A stretch of DNA of 9,179 bases, from contig JAJYOS010000200.1 in the NCBI GenBank assembly GCA_021796055.1, positions 1 to 9,179 of the forward strand, in the 5' to 3' direction. Below, one piece after another: positions 1 to 6,223 of this stretch. A program made the translations under genes and the position numbers. The stretch comes from Bacteroidota bacterium. GTDB taxonomy: Bacteria > Bacteroidota > Kryptoniia > Kryptoniales > JAKASW01. Positions within the stretch are counted from its first letter, which is position 1. Each line of letters opens with the position of its first letter. The notes beneath the pieces are model-generated. The model did not search any database. It saw only the letters and a list, made by a program, of their open reading frames with translations, and had not been told where the DNA came from.

Positions 1-795
1 TTACTCGATGATTTCAGGGCGAACAATCCCGAGCACTATCTGAAAGGCTTTCCCTGGCACCCGCACAGGGGAATCGAGACGATCACCTATGTGCTCAAGG
101 GCGACGTCGAACACGGAGACAGCATGGGAAACAAGGGCGTGATAAACGCAGGCGACGTGCAGTGGATGACTGCAGGCAGCGGGATCATACACCAGGAAAT
201 GCCGAAGGGAGACAACAGCGGTGGGATGTATGGATTCCAGCTCTGGGCAAATCTCCCGAAGTCACATAAGATGATGGATCCGCGATACCAGGAAGTGAAG
301 AGCGGCGCGTTCCCGGTCGTAACGAGAGAAAACGGCACGAAGATAAAGGTCGTCGCCGGCGAAGTCGAAGGCGTCAAAGGCCCGGTAACCGACATCGTGA
401 TTACTCCGCAATACCTTGACGTCACTCTCCCGGCAAACGCGAAGTTCGACCTCCCGACGACTAAAGGCCACAAGGTTATCGCGTACGTCATCGACGGGAA
501 GGGATATTTCACACGCGAGAAAGACTTGTTCTCATACGAAGTCGAAGGATCGAACGGCTCGACATCGGTCAGCAATCAGATCATAGACAACGAGAGCCTT
601 CTGCTGTTCGACGACGGAGAGGCCGTGGAAGTGAGCACCGCCGATGAGCCGGTAAGATTTCTTCTTTTCTCGGGGAAGCCGATCGGCGAGCCGATTGCCT
701 GGTACGGTCCGATCGTGATGAACCACGAGGGAGAGCTGCGCACGGCGTTCGAGGAGCTCGAAAAGGGGACGTTCGTCAAAGAACACAAGGCGTGA
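1..795 (+). CDS. Pirin family protein, 5'-truncated by window edge
   Basis: The reading frame is open from base 1 and ends with TGA at 793-795, giving 264 residues; roughly 35-50 N-terminal residues should lie outside the window. Pirins are bicupin, metal-binding proteins; characterised bacterial members have quercetin 2,3-dioxygenase activity or act as redox-related regulators. The four expected metal ligands are visible: two histidines in the HPHRG motif (residues 20 and 22 of the visible part), and the His and Glu of GIIHQE (residues 64 and 66), preceded by the family motif GDVQWMTAG. The C-terminal cupin and the typical ending (GKPIGEPIAWYGP, then a GTF tail) are present, so the gene looks intact apart from the missing start. 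No clear terminator follows. The physiological substrate cannot be inferred from this context. Confidence 0.95.
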   Translation, partial: LLDDFRANNPEHYLKGFPWHPHRGIETITYVLKGDVEHGDSMGNKGVINAGDVQWMTAGSGIIHQEMPKGDNSGGMYGFQLWANLPKSHKMMDPRYQEVKSGAFPVVTRENGTKIKVVAGEVEGVKGPVTDIVITPQYLDVTLPANAKFDLPTTKGHKVIAYVIDGKGYFTREKDLFSYEVEGSNGSTSVSNQIIDNESLLLFDDGEAVEVSTADEPVRFLLFSGKPIGEPIAWYGPIVMNHEGELRTAFEELEKGTFVKEHKA

Positions 796-895
796 AATAT
801 AGAGGCAAGAAACTGGAAATCAGAAATAAGAACTCGGGACGTAACGCAACGGATCAGGTTGAGATTTAAATGCGGATTGTTTAACATCTGACCAA

Positions 896-916
896 CGGGG
901 GGAGTGGAAACCCCCG
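896..916 (+). other. G/C hairpin in leader of the DUF2914 gene
   Basis: A 6-bp all-G/C stem (CGGGGG at 896-901 with CCCCCG at 911-916) encloses a 9-nt loop, 36 bases before the DUF2914 start codon and ahead of its Shine-Dalgarno. No T-run follows, so it is not a standard terminator for pirin transcripts. It may be a leader structure or chance. Confidence 0.3.
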
Positions 917-952
917 CGGATATCGTAACATAAAAGAAAGGAGCATTCTACC

Positions 953-1357
953 ATGAAGAAGGTCCTATCAATTTCAGCGGCTCTCGTCAGCGTTGTTCTC
1001 CTTTTGTCTGCCGCGGTCAAGGCTCAGGAGATGAAACCGAAAGCGGAGGCAAAACCAGAAGTAGCGCAGCTGAAGCTTGGCACGGCCGTGCAGGACAGGG
1101 AAATTACCGGAGAGGACTCCACATTTTCGCTCAACGAAAAAGTCTATGCGTGGATGAGAGTGACGGGCGCGTCGGGCGACTCGATTATGATCACGTGGAA
1201 ACACGCGGATCTGACTTACAGCACTACGGTACTTATCGGCAGCAATTCCTGGCGCACGTGGGCATACAAGACAATGAGCGCCGCAGGAGAATGGACTGTC
1301 ACCGTGTCCACTCAATCGGGTGATGTTCTGAAGGAAGTCACGTTCACGGTGAAGTAG
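953..1357 (+). CDS. Secreted DUF2914-domain protein
   Basis: This 134-residue protein starts at an ATG preceded by a good Shine-Dalgarno (GAAAGGAG, 936-943). Residues 1-24 form a Sec signal peptide: Lys-Lys, a hydrophobic core, then a VKA cleavage site before Gln25. A Lys/Ala/Pro/Glu-rich linker follows to about residue 38. Residues 40-134 match the DUF2914 pattern: a G-T-A-V-x-D-R-E opening, F-S-L-N-E-K-V-Y-A-W strand, the S-x-W-R-T-W core at 99-103, G-E-W-T-V-T-V at 112-118, and a final L-K-E-V-T-F-T-V strand. The domain is a small beta-rich fold of unknown function, often found at the C-terminus of envelope proteins; here it is nearly the whole mature protein. It is probably periplasmic or extracellular. 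It has its own ribosome site and a terminator downstream, so it is probably transcribed alone or as the last gene after pirin. Confidence 0.85.
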   Translation: MKKVLSISAALVSVVLLLSAAVKAQEMKPKAEAKPEVAQLKLGTAVQDREITGEDSTFSLNEKVYAWMRVTGASGDSIMITWKHADLTYSTTVLIGSNSWRTWAYKTMSAAGEWTVTVSTQSGDVLKEVTFTVK

Positions 1358-1379
1358 CGGTTCCAGGCTGATAGCTGCT

Positions 1380-1410
1380 GGCTCAAAGCCATCGAAGGCA
1401 TCAATGAGCC
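1380..1410 (+). other. Possible small nested hairpin after DUF2914 gene
   Basis: GGCTCA (1380-1385) pairs with TGAGCC (1405-1410), with an inner GCC/GGC pairing (1388-1390 with 1397-1399). No T-run follows. It may help protect the mRNA 3' end ahead of the stronger hairpin at 1438, or be chance. Confidence 0.25.
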
Positions 1411-1437
1411 GTTCATTATCCGGAAAAATGGAGTTTG

Positions 1438-1483
1438 AGGAGTCACGGAGGAAGCGGTGCTCCTCCCGTGACTCCTGCTTTAT
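1438..1483 (+). terminator. Hairpin terminator after DUF2914 gene
   Basis: An 11-bp perfect stem (AGGAGTCACGG at 1438-1448 with CCGTGACTCCT at 1466-1476) is extended inward by AGGA/TCCT across a single bulged C. A short T-containing tail (GCTTTAT) follows. The stem is very stable but the T-run is weak. It lies 80 bp after the DUF2914 stop and just before the broken DUF72 gene, so it probably separates the two. Confidence 0.7.
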
Positions 1484-1504
1484 ACGCTTCAGGAAACACG
1501 AAAA

Positions 1505-2248
1505 TTGCCGGCGAAGATTCACACGGGCTGCTGCGGCTGGAGTTACCTGAGCGAGCGGGATTTCGCAGATGAACCTGGCGGCGAGTAATCGTCAAAACTT
1601 CAGGCTTATGCGGCATTCTTCGACGCCGTGGAGATCAACTCCACTTTCCACAGACTTCCCGGCCTGACTACGGCCGAGAAATGACGAAAAGAAGTGGACG
1701 CGGTCAAACCGGATTTCCAGTTTACAGTCAAGGCATTCAAAGGGATCACCCATCTCCACCGCTTTCAGAAGAATCAGTCGCTTGACGCCTTCGGGATCAT
1801 TCGAGACTTGTGTTCCGCACTGAATGCCCGGTATATACTCTTCCAGTCACCCGCAAGCTTCAAACCAACCCCCGGCAACATGGAGAACATGCGGCGGTTC
1901 ATCAGCAGGATAGACATGTCCCAAATAACGGCGGTCTGGGAACCGAGAGGAACATGGTACGATGATCCACGACTCATCGAGAGGGTATGCACAGAGACCG
2001 GTCTGGTACACTGTGTGGATCCTTTCAGGAATGAACCGCTTGTCTTCGGTAAGCCGGGCAGTGCCTATCTCAGGCTGCATGGGTTCGGAGAGCCCACGAT
2101 GTACCGTTACAATTTCTCGGATCAGGAGCTGCGGCAGTTGTGCGAGAAGATCGCTTCGCTACCGCAAGGGGTGAAAGATACTTACGTCATCTTCAATAAC
2201 GAAGCCTGCTACCGCAACGGCAGAACGTTTCAGGGAATGATCCGCTAA
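1505..2248 (+). pseudogene. DUF72 (YecE-like) gene with two in-frame stops
   Basis: One frame from a TTG at 1505 to TAA at 2246-2248 shows continuous DUF72 homology over 247 codons, the usual family length. AGGA at 1491-1494 sits 10 nt before the TTG. Family landmarks, in order: H-T-G-C-C-G-W-S-Y near the N-terminus; L-Q-A-Y-A and V-E-I-N-S-T-F; F-x-F-T-V-K-A-F-K-G-I-T-H; W-E-P-R-G-T-W; Y-L-R-L-H-G; and a final Y-V-I-F-N-N. The frame is interrupted by TAA at 1586-1588 (codon 28) and TGA at 1682-1684 (codon 60). The TGA stands where the family has a conserved Trp (E-K-W), one G-to-A change from TGG. No frameshift or deletion is seen. DUF72 proteins have a TIM-barrel-like fold and unknown activity. 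A shorter product from GTG 1694 is conceivable but would lack the N-terminal barrel strands. A recent pseudogene or base errors in the assembly are the likely explanations. Confidence 0.85.
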
Positions 2249-2257
2249 GAGTTCCAG

Positions 2258-2476
2258 CTACGGTTTCAATTCCTCTGCCATGCGGTTAAGGTCCGACACG
2301 AAACCGGTTATCTCGTCTTCCAAAAAACCTTTTTCTTTCGCTGCGTCATTGAGGGTTCCCCAAATCGGCTCTCCGCAGGCAATGCACTTTATCCCCTTTT
2401 CCATGAGGTAATTGACTGAAGCCGGTAATTCTGTCACCAACTCTTCGATCGTGATGCCGGTCGTAATCTTATCCAT
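2258..2476 (-). CDS. DUF1858 small CxxC protein
   Basis: This 72-residue minus-strand protein begins M-D-K-I-T, then T-I-E-E-L-V, a hydrophobic helix, and the signature G-I-K-C-I-A-C-G-E-P-I-W-G-T-L with Cys31 and Cys34. This matches DUF1858, also described as the hybrid-cluster-protein-associated redox disulfide domain, which occurs alone or at the N-terminus of ScdA/RIC-type iron-sulfur repair proteins. A thiol/disulfide or metal-binding role is likely but unproven. There is no signal peptide, so it should be cytoplasmic. The ATG lacks an obvious Shine-Dalgarno, but no other start exists upstream in frame before a stop. It is convergent with the broken DUF72 gene (9 bp apart) and shares its upstream region with the first large secreted protein. 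A CRP/FNR-like palindrome lies about 136 bp before its start. Confidence 0.88.
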   Translation of the reverse strand: MDKITTGITIEELVTELPASVNYLMEKGIKCIACGEPIWGTLNDAAKEKGFLEDEITGFVSDLNRMAEELKP

Positions 2477-2611
2477 GCTTAGATCGGATGCAAAAGTCGC
2501 TTTTCAGATTCAGATGAGTGATTTCGGAAGGGAAATGCGTCCTTTTCCCGTCGGCCGAACCGAACAACCCTCCAGCTTGCATGGAATGCCGCCGTAAGGT
2601 TTTCCGGCAAG

Positions 2612-2627
2612 TGTGACTCATGTCATT
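2612..2627. promoter_or_regulatory. CRP/FNR-type palindrome, copy A / DUF1858 upstream
   Basis: TGTGAC-N4-GTCATT contains a perfect TGAC/GTCA inverted repeat and fits the TGTGA-N6-TCACA layout of CRP/FNR-family operators except for the last bases. It is centred 397 bp before the copy A start and about 143 bp before the DUF1858 start. The same motif recurs at the equivalent place before copy B. Binding is inferred from the pattern only. Confidence 0.5.
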
Positions 2628-3006
2628 TGCCTTCAAACGCTGGCTAGGTTACTTTGGGGAGCGATTTGAACAAAACCAAAGGGTGTTAGCAGCTGCGAGT
2701 CGGTCAGCGGGAAGGCGCCACAGGGAACATGCATTATTGCGCGGAATATGTCGGTATCCAGGCTGGATGCCGCGCGGCTATTAGTGTCGGCGAAAGTGCA
2801 CACATGTATGGTCCGCTGTTTGACCGCTCGCCTCTAGTTTGAAATCGACCAAAGCACCACAGTCCTTCCATTCCTGCCGTAGAACCAAATAAGAATGTAA
2901 CATCGGTTTCTAAACTGCGATCACTTTTTTGTGGGAGCTTGCAGCTACTGCTTGTCAAATGAGTGCGGTTCCCCTGAAAATTGGAAACAACCGTTATGAA
3001 AAAAAA

Positions 3007-3016
3007 AGGAGGAGAG
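3007..3016 (+). promoter_or_regulatory. Shine-Dalgarno fixing the copy A start at 3017
   Basis: The purine block AGGAGGAGAG lies directly before ATG 3017. The frame is open further upstream (TTG 2981, ATG 2996), but neither of those has a ribosome site. Starting at 3017 gives an N-terminus (M-I-H then a short charged segment) that parallels copy B (M-N-H then charged), so 3017 is preferred. Confidence 0.85.
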
Positions 3017-5629
3017 ATGATCCACGATCGTACTGAACATCGACTCACGTTCCTGAAGTGGTTTGCGGCAGGTGTGTTCTTCATCGCAATATCCACAATG
3101 GGGACTGCTTTCTCACAATCTTCAAGTTCACTCCAATCGATCCTGAACCCGGATGGATCGGTCAACGCCGCCGTCATACACGGCAGCTTCAATGCACACG
3201 GGTACAGCATGACCCTGGCCAAGGACGGATCTCCAAGGTTCATGAAAGCGCAGTCCGATCCGAACGACGTAAATTGGGACGGTTCGTTCACGGTCCCCGG
3301 AGTGGGAGGCTTTTTGAACGTGATCGCAATTAACGGAAATTATCTTTACGTCGGTGGCAGCTTCGGGACCGTCGGAAATGTCATTGCCCACAACATAGCT
3401 AAGTTCAACCTGACAGGCGGTACCTGGTCGGCCCTTGACAGTGCAGGGCTCGGGACTGACGGTCAGGTTTGGTCCATCGCTTTCAATGGAGCCGACATTT
3501 ACGTCGGCGGTTCTTTCTTAACCGCCGGCACCGTCTCAGTGGCGTACATAGCGAAATGGAATGCAACGTCCGGCTGGTCTGCACTGGGAACGGGACTGAA
3601 CGGATTTGCGTATGGACTTCTTTATTCCGGTGGTGGTCTTTATGTCACAGGGGATTTCACTCAGGCTGGGGGCAATACCGCAAACCACATAGCAAAATGG
3701 GATGGAACTACATGGTCCGCGTTGGGCAGCGGTCTAAGCGGTGATGGATATTGGGGGCTCGTTGTGGCGGGCGGCAACCTTTACGTCGCCGGCGGGTTCG
3801 CCACTGCGGGCGGAACCACGGTGAATAACATAGCCATGTGGAACGGGACCGTTTGGTCAGCCTTAGGGTCAGGCACCCCAGGGACCAATGATGTGGTGTA
3901 CGATATCGCGGTCTCGGGCGATACGGTACTCTATGTGGGAGGCGGCTTCACTCAAGCCGGAGGTTCGGCTGCCAGCAAAGTCGCTCGATACAGCATAGCC
4001 ACTGATTCATGGTCAGCACTGGGAGGGGGCATAAACGGCTCATATGTGATTGGCGTAGCTATTGACGGCAACAATCTCTACGTGGGCGGAGATTTCACGA
4101 CGGCGGGAATTGTCTCGGCCAACATGATAGCGAAATGGGACATTAGCACCTCATCGTGGTCGGGCCTCGGCGCCGGCCTCAATGGTTATGTCTACAGGGT
4201 CGCGATATCGGCCGGGACAGTTTACGCTGGTGGCTACTTCACCCAGGCGGGCACACGAAGCGCCTATGGTGTGGCGTCATGGGATGGCACAACTTGGAGT
4301 CCGCTCTCTCTAGCTGGTGGAAAAGGCAGCGTCGGCGGCGGCGTGTCCGCAATTGCGGTGCGCGGAGACAGCGTATTTATCGGCGGATCATTCGAGACGG
4401 CCGGAACTTCACCGGCACTCAACATCGCGATCTGGAACAGAACCACCGGTGAATGGTCGTCTCTCGATGCTACGCCGACACTTGAAGGTGTTAACGGTGA
4501 GGTGCTTACGATACTGCCTGTCGCCACCGGGGACGTTTATATCGGTGGTAGCTTCTCGCAGGCCGGGAGCGTGACCGGTGTCTACAATATAGTCAAGTGG
4601 AACCCCTCAACCGGCTGGACAAAACTCGGCACCGGCACCAACAATAGCGTTTATGGAATGGCCATTGTCAGCTCGAACCTCTACGTGTGCGGCTCCTTCT
4701 CGACAGCAGGAGGAAACACGGCAAACCGTGTCGCACAGTGGAACGGTGCAAACTGGTCGGCGCTGGGCAGCGGCCTCTCTTCAACGGGCTATGCGGTCGT
4801 CCTGGCAGGCGGAAAGATATACGTCGGGGGGGCCTTCGGCATGGCAGGCGGCAACCTCGTAAACAACATCGCGTCCTGGGACGGCTCTACCTGGACCGCA
4901 CTCGGTACTGCGCCGGGAACTGATAGTCATGTATATGCCATTGCAGTCTGCGGGGACACGGCTCTGTATGTCGGAGGCTCCTTTGCCAACGCAGGCGGCT
5001 CACCAGCGAGCGGCATTGCCAAGTACAGCATTGCCGGGGACAGCTGGTCTTCTCTTTCCGGCGGACTCGGCAGCAACAATGACGTTCGCGCCCTCGCAGT
5101 CAGCGGTGACACCGTCATTGCCGGTGGTTACTTCACTACGGCAGGATTGCTCACGGCTAATTCGATTGCAGTCTGGAATATCTCAACTAAGACCTGGTCT
5201 CCAGTGGGAAGTGGAACAGACGGCCCGATCTATGCCGTCGCGACCGGGATGAGCTCTGACCTCTATGTCGGAGGTGGATTCAGCCTGGCGGGCGGGAAAC
5301 CATCGTACAGATTTGGACGTTACAATCCGAATCTGACGCCGGTCAACGAACCGCCGACTCAGCCGAAGAGATTCGCGGTGTCGCAGAATTACCCGAATCC
5401 GTTCAACCCTGCGACCTCTATCCGTTACGAGTTGGCAGCCAAGGGTCATGTGACGCTTAAAGTGTATGACATTCTCGGCAGACAGGTTGCTTCGCTGGTT
5501 GACGCTGTGCAGTCGCCGGGCCAACACGACGTCGTGTTCGATGGATCAAGACTCGCGAGCGGCGTGTACTTCTACAGGATAACCACCGGCACTTTTGTCC
5601 AGACGATGAAGATGGTATTGATGAAGTAA
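3017..5629 (+). CDS. T9SS-secreted 14-repeat (2x7 propeller) protein, copy A
   Basis: The protein has 870 residues from ATG 3017. Residues 1-33 form a signal peptide (cleavage near AFS/QS). Residues 34-95 are an N-terminal region shared with copy B, with I-L-N-P-D-G-S, G-S-F-x-A-x-G-Y-S-M and W-D-x-S-F motifs. Residues 110-770 contain 14 repeats, each starting with a Y-V-G-G-x-F-type strand, at about 110, 161, 208, 255, 305, 354, 402, 453, 507, 555, 601, 650, 699 and 749. Residues 787-870 form the T9SS type A sorting domain (QNYPNPFNP, V-Y-D-I-L-G-R-Q-V, A-S-G-V-Y-F-Y-R, ending M-K-M-V-L-M-K). The repeats resemble fungal Rax2 and kelch-like beta-propeller blades. No catalytic residues are evident; binding of a surface, polysaccharide or protein is the most likely general role. 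The gene stands alone, with its own leader and terminator. Confidence 0.92.
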   Translation: MIHDRTEHRLTFLKWFAAGVFFIAISTMGTAFSQSSSSLQSILNPDGSVNAAVIHGSFNAHGYSMTLAKDGSPRFMKAQSDPNDVNWDGSFTVPGVGGFLNVIAINGNYLYVGGSFGTVGNVIAHNIAKFNLTGGTWSALDSAGLGTDGQVWSIAFNGADIYVGGSFLTAGTVSVAYIAKWNATSGWSALGTGLNGFAYGLLYSGGGLYVTGDFTQAGGNTANHIAKWDGTTWSALGSGLSGDGYWGLVVAGGNLYVAGGFATAGGTTVNNIAMWNGTVWSALGSGTPGTNDVVYDIAVSGDTVLYVGGGFTQAGGSAASKVARYSIATDSWSALGGGINGSYVIGVAIDGNNLYVGGDFTTAGIVSANMIAKWDISTSSWSGLGAGLNGYVYRVAISAGTVYAGGYFTQAGTRSAYGVASWDGTTWSPLSLAGGKGSVGGGVSAIAVRGDSVFIGGSFETAGTSPALNIAIWNRTTGEWSSLDATPTLEGVNGEVLTILPVATGDVYIGGSFSQAGSVTGVYNIVKWNPSTGWTKLGTGTNNSVYGMAIVSSNLYVCGSFSTAGGNTANRVAQWNGANWSALGSGLSSTGYAVVLAGGKIYVGGAFGMAGGNLVNNIASWDGSTWTALGTAPGTDSHVYAIAVCGDTALYVGGSFANAGGSPASGIAKYSIAGDSWSSLSGGLGSNNDVRALAVSGDTVIAGGYFTTAGLLTANSIAVWNISTKTWSPVGSGTDGPIYAVATGMSSDLYVGGGFSLAGGKPSYRFGRYNPNLTPVNEPPTQPKRFAVSQNYPNPFNPATSIRYELAAKGHVTLKVYDILGRQVASLVDAVQSPGQHDVVFDGSRLASGVYFYRITTGTFVQTMKMVLMK
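3344..5326 (+). repeat. Fourteen ~49-residue repeats in copy A, arranged 7+7
   Basis: Repeat spacing is 46-54 residues. Corresponding repeats in the two halves share special features. Repeats 2 and 9 lack the usual D/N-G turn and share Y-I-A/N-I-V-K-W-N with T/S-G-W. Repeats 3 and 10 share A-G-G-N-T-A-N and S-A-L-G-S-G-L-S. Repeats 5 and 12 share G-D-T-x-L-Y-V-G-G and Y-S-I-A-x-D-S-W. Repeats 6 and 13 share F-T-T-A-G and I-S-T-x-x-W-S. The boundary between halves is near 4336, after the Gly/Lys-rich stretch at residues 434-443. Two seven-bladed beta-propellers are inferred from this. Confidence 0.8.
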
Positions 5630-5660
5630 ACTCTGAATTCTTATTGACGGAAATGGGATT

Positions 5661-5690
5661 GGGCGGCATTCGCAAGATGCCGCCCTTTTT
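5661..5690 (+). terminator. Intrinsic terminator of copy A
   Basis: GGGCGGCAT (5661-5669) pairs perfectly with ATGCCGCCC (5677-5685) around a 7-nt loop and is followed by TTTTT (5686-5690). It lies 31 bp after the stop codon. The stem core and loop are nearly the same as in the copy B terminator. Confidence 0.93.
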
Positions 5691-5804
5691 GTCATAGATC
5701 CCGTTATGCATCACCTGCTCGGCTAGGTACACCCACGTCGAATTTTCTGCCTGCAAAGAGCATTCATAATCCAAACAATGGAACTATTCAAATCCGACAC
5801 GGGT

Positions 5805-5820
5805 TGTGACAAACGTCATA
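5805..5820. promoter_or_regulatory. CRP/FNR-type palindrome upstream of copy B
   Basis: TGTGAC-N4-GTCATA repeats the layout at 2612-2627, with a different N4 (AAAC against TCAT) but the same half-sites. It is centred 411 bp before the copy B start, against 397 bp for copy A. Keeping both half-sites while the spacer changed suggests selection for protein binding. Confidence 0.5.
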
Positions 5821-5962
5821 TGTCCCGATACATCAATCGCATTAGCTTGCATGGCAATTAGCGGAAAAAAGCAAAGGCGCAGAGAAGAGATAGGGCGTCT
5901 GAGAAAAGGGTAGAGGAGGCATGCTGCGCATATTGCGGAACATACCGATAAGAAGGAGAGAG

Positions 5963-6094
5963 ATGCGTAAGTGCATTATTGGTCCGTTTGGGTCTAGGGT
6001 TAGACGATCTGATGTGCATATATCCCGTGGGAAACACCACCCATCGAGGAGCACTGTCAGCTCTATTCCGTCGGGAAAATCCATAAGAGTCTAG
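5963..6094 (+). CDS. Possible 43-residue leader ORF (doubtful)
   Basis: An ATG at 5963 follows a strong purine block (AAGGAGAGAG, 5953-5962) and opens a 43-codon frame ending in TAG at 6092-6094. The product is rich in Arg, Ser and His, with no hydrophobic segment and no recognised family. The copy A leader has no equivalent start. It could be a translated leader peptide, a remnant start, or chance; chance is favoured. Confidence 0.2.
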   Translation: MRKCIIGPFGSRVRRSDVHISRGKHHPSRSTVSSIPSGKSIRV

Positions 6095-6223
6095 TTTCAG
6101 TCACATTGTGGGTCAGCCACCCATGGCCGATCGTAACGGCTCTTCCGCATGACTTGTCGGATTGAACGCCGTTCGCAGGAGGTCGGTGGGTATAGCTCAA
6201 GAACAATTAAATAGGAGGAAACG

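Larger units (their letters stand above)
2477..3016. other. 540-bp divergent intergenic region with long leader of copy A
   Basis: No credible gene is seen between the divergent DUF1858 and copy A genes. The region holds the palindrome at 2612-2627 and short segments that recur in the same order before copy B: ATTGC..GGAA (2736-2745), GCGAAAGTGCA with GGTCCG (2790-2815), ATTCC..ATAAGA (2870-2894), TCAC..TTGTGGG (2921-2935) and CTTGTC..GGTTC (2951-2971). The leader ends with a nine-A run and the Shine-Dalgarno. No sigma-70-like promoter could be assigned with confidence. Confidence 0.6.
2612..5690 (+). repeat. Tandem transcription-unit duplication, copy A
   Basis: The segment holds operator-like palindrome, long leader, 14-repeat secreted-protein gene and terminator. 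The same elements recur in the same order at 5805-8911. The coding parts are homologous end to end at protein level; the leaders are diverged but keep short collinear matches; the terminator hairpins share the core GGCGGCATTCG and AAGATGCCGCC. The limits given are the outermost elements matched by eye, so the true duplication ends may differ. Confidence 0.7.
5691..6223 (+). other. 533-bp leader region of copy B
   Basis: No convincing gene is seen between the copy A terminator and the copy B start. The region holds the palindrome at 5805-5820, then segments matching the copy A leader in order: ATTGC..GGAA (5932-5940), GCGTAAGTGCA with GGTCCG (5965-5986), ATTCC..ATAAGA (6065-6088), TCAC..TTGTGGG (6101-6112) and CTTGTC..GTTC (6153-6174). 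A short frame with a good ribosome site starts at 5963 and is listed separately. The leader ends in the Shine-Dalgarno AGGAGGAA (6213-6220). Confidence 0.6.

Noticed and set aside
974..1522. 182-residue open frame on the minus strand
   Set aside because: It is antisense to the whole DUF2914 gene, which has a signal peptide, family match and ribosome site; the antisense product resembles nothing.
1682..1684. Recoded TGA (Trp in code 4, or selenocysteine) in the DUF72 gene
   Set aside because: The pirin gene uses TGA as its stop, the DUF72 gene also has an in-frame TAA that recoding of TGA would not explain, and no SECIS-like element was apparent.
2530..2549. GGGAAA/TTTCCC hairpin in the region before DUF1858
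   Set aside because: A 6-bp stem with an 8-nt loop, no T-run and no copy elsewhere in the window; too weak to call.
2996..3016. Upstream start codons for copy A (TTG 2981, ATG 2996)
   Set aside because: Neither has a ribosome site, the nine-A run would be coding, and the N-terminus then no longer parallels copy B.
2734..3291. 185-residue open frame on the minus strand
   Set aside because: It overlaps the start of copy A, shows no recognisable family, and its composition fits an antisense shadow of the real gene.
2642..5728. GGCTAGGT word in both upstream regions (near 2642 and 5720)
   Set aside because: Eight bases in two ~500-bp regions is expected by chance often enough, and the flanking bases and positions do not agree.
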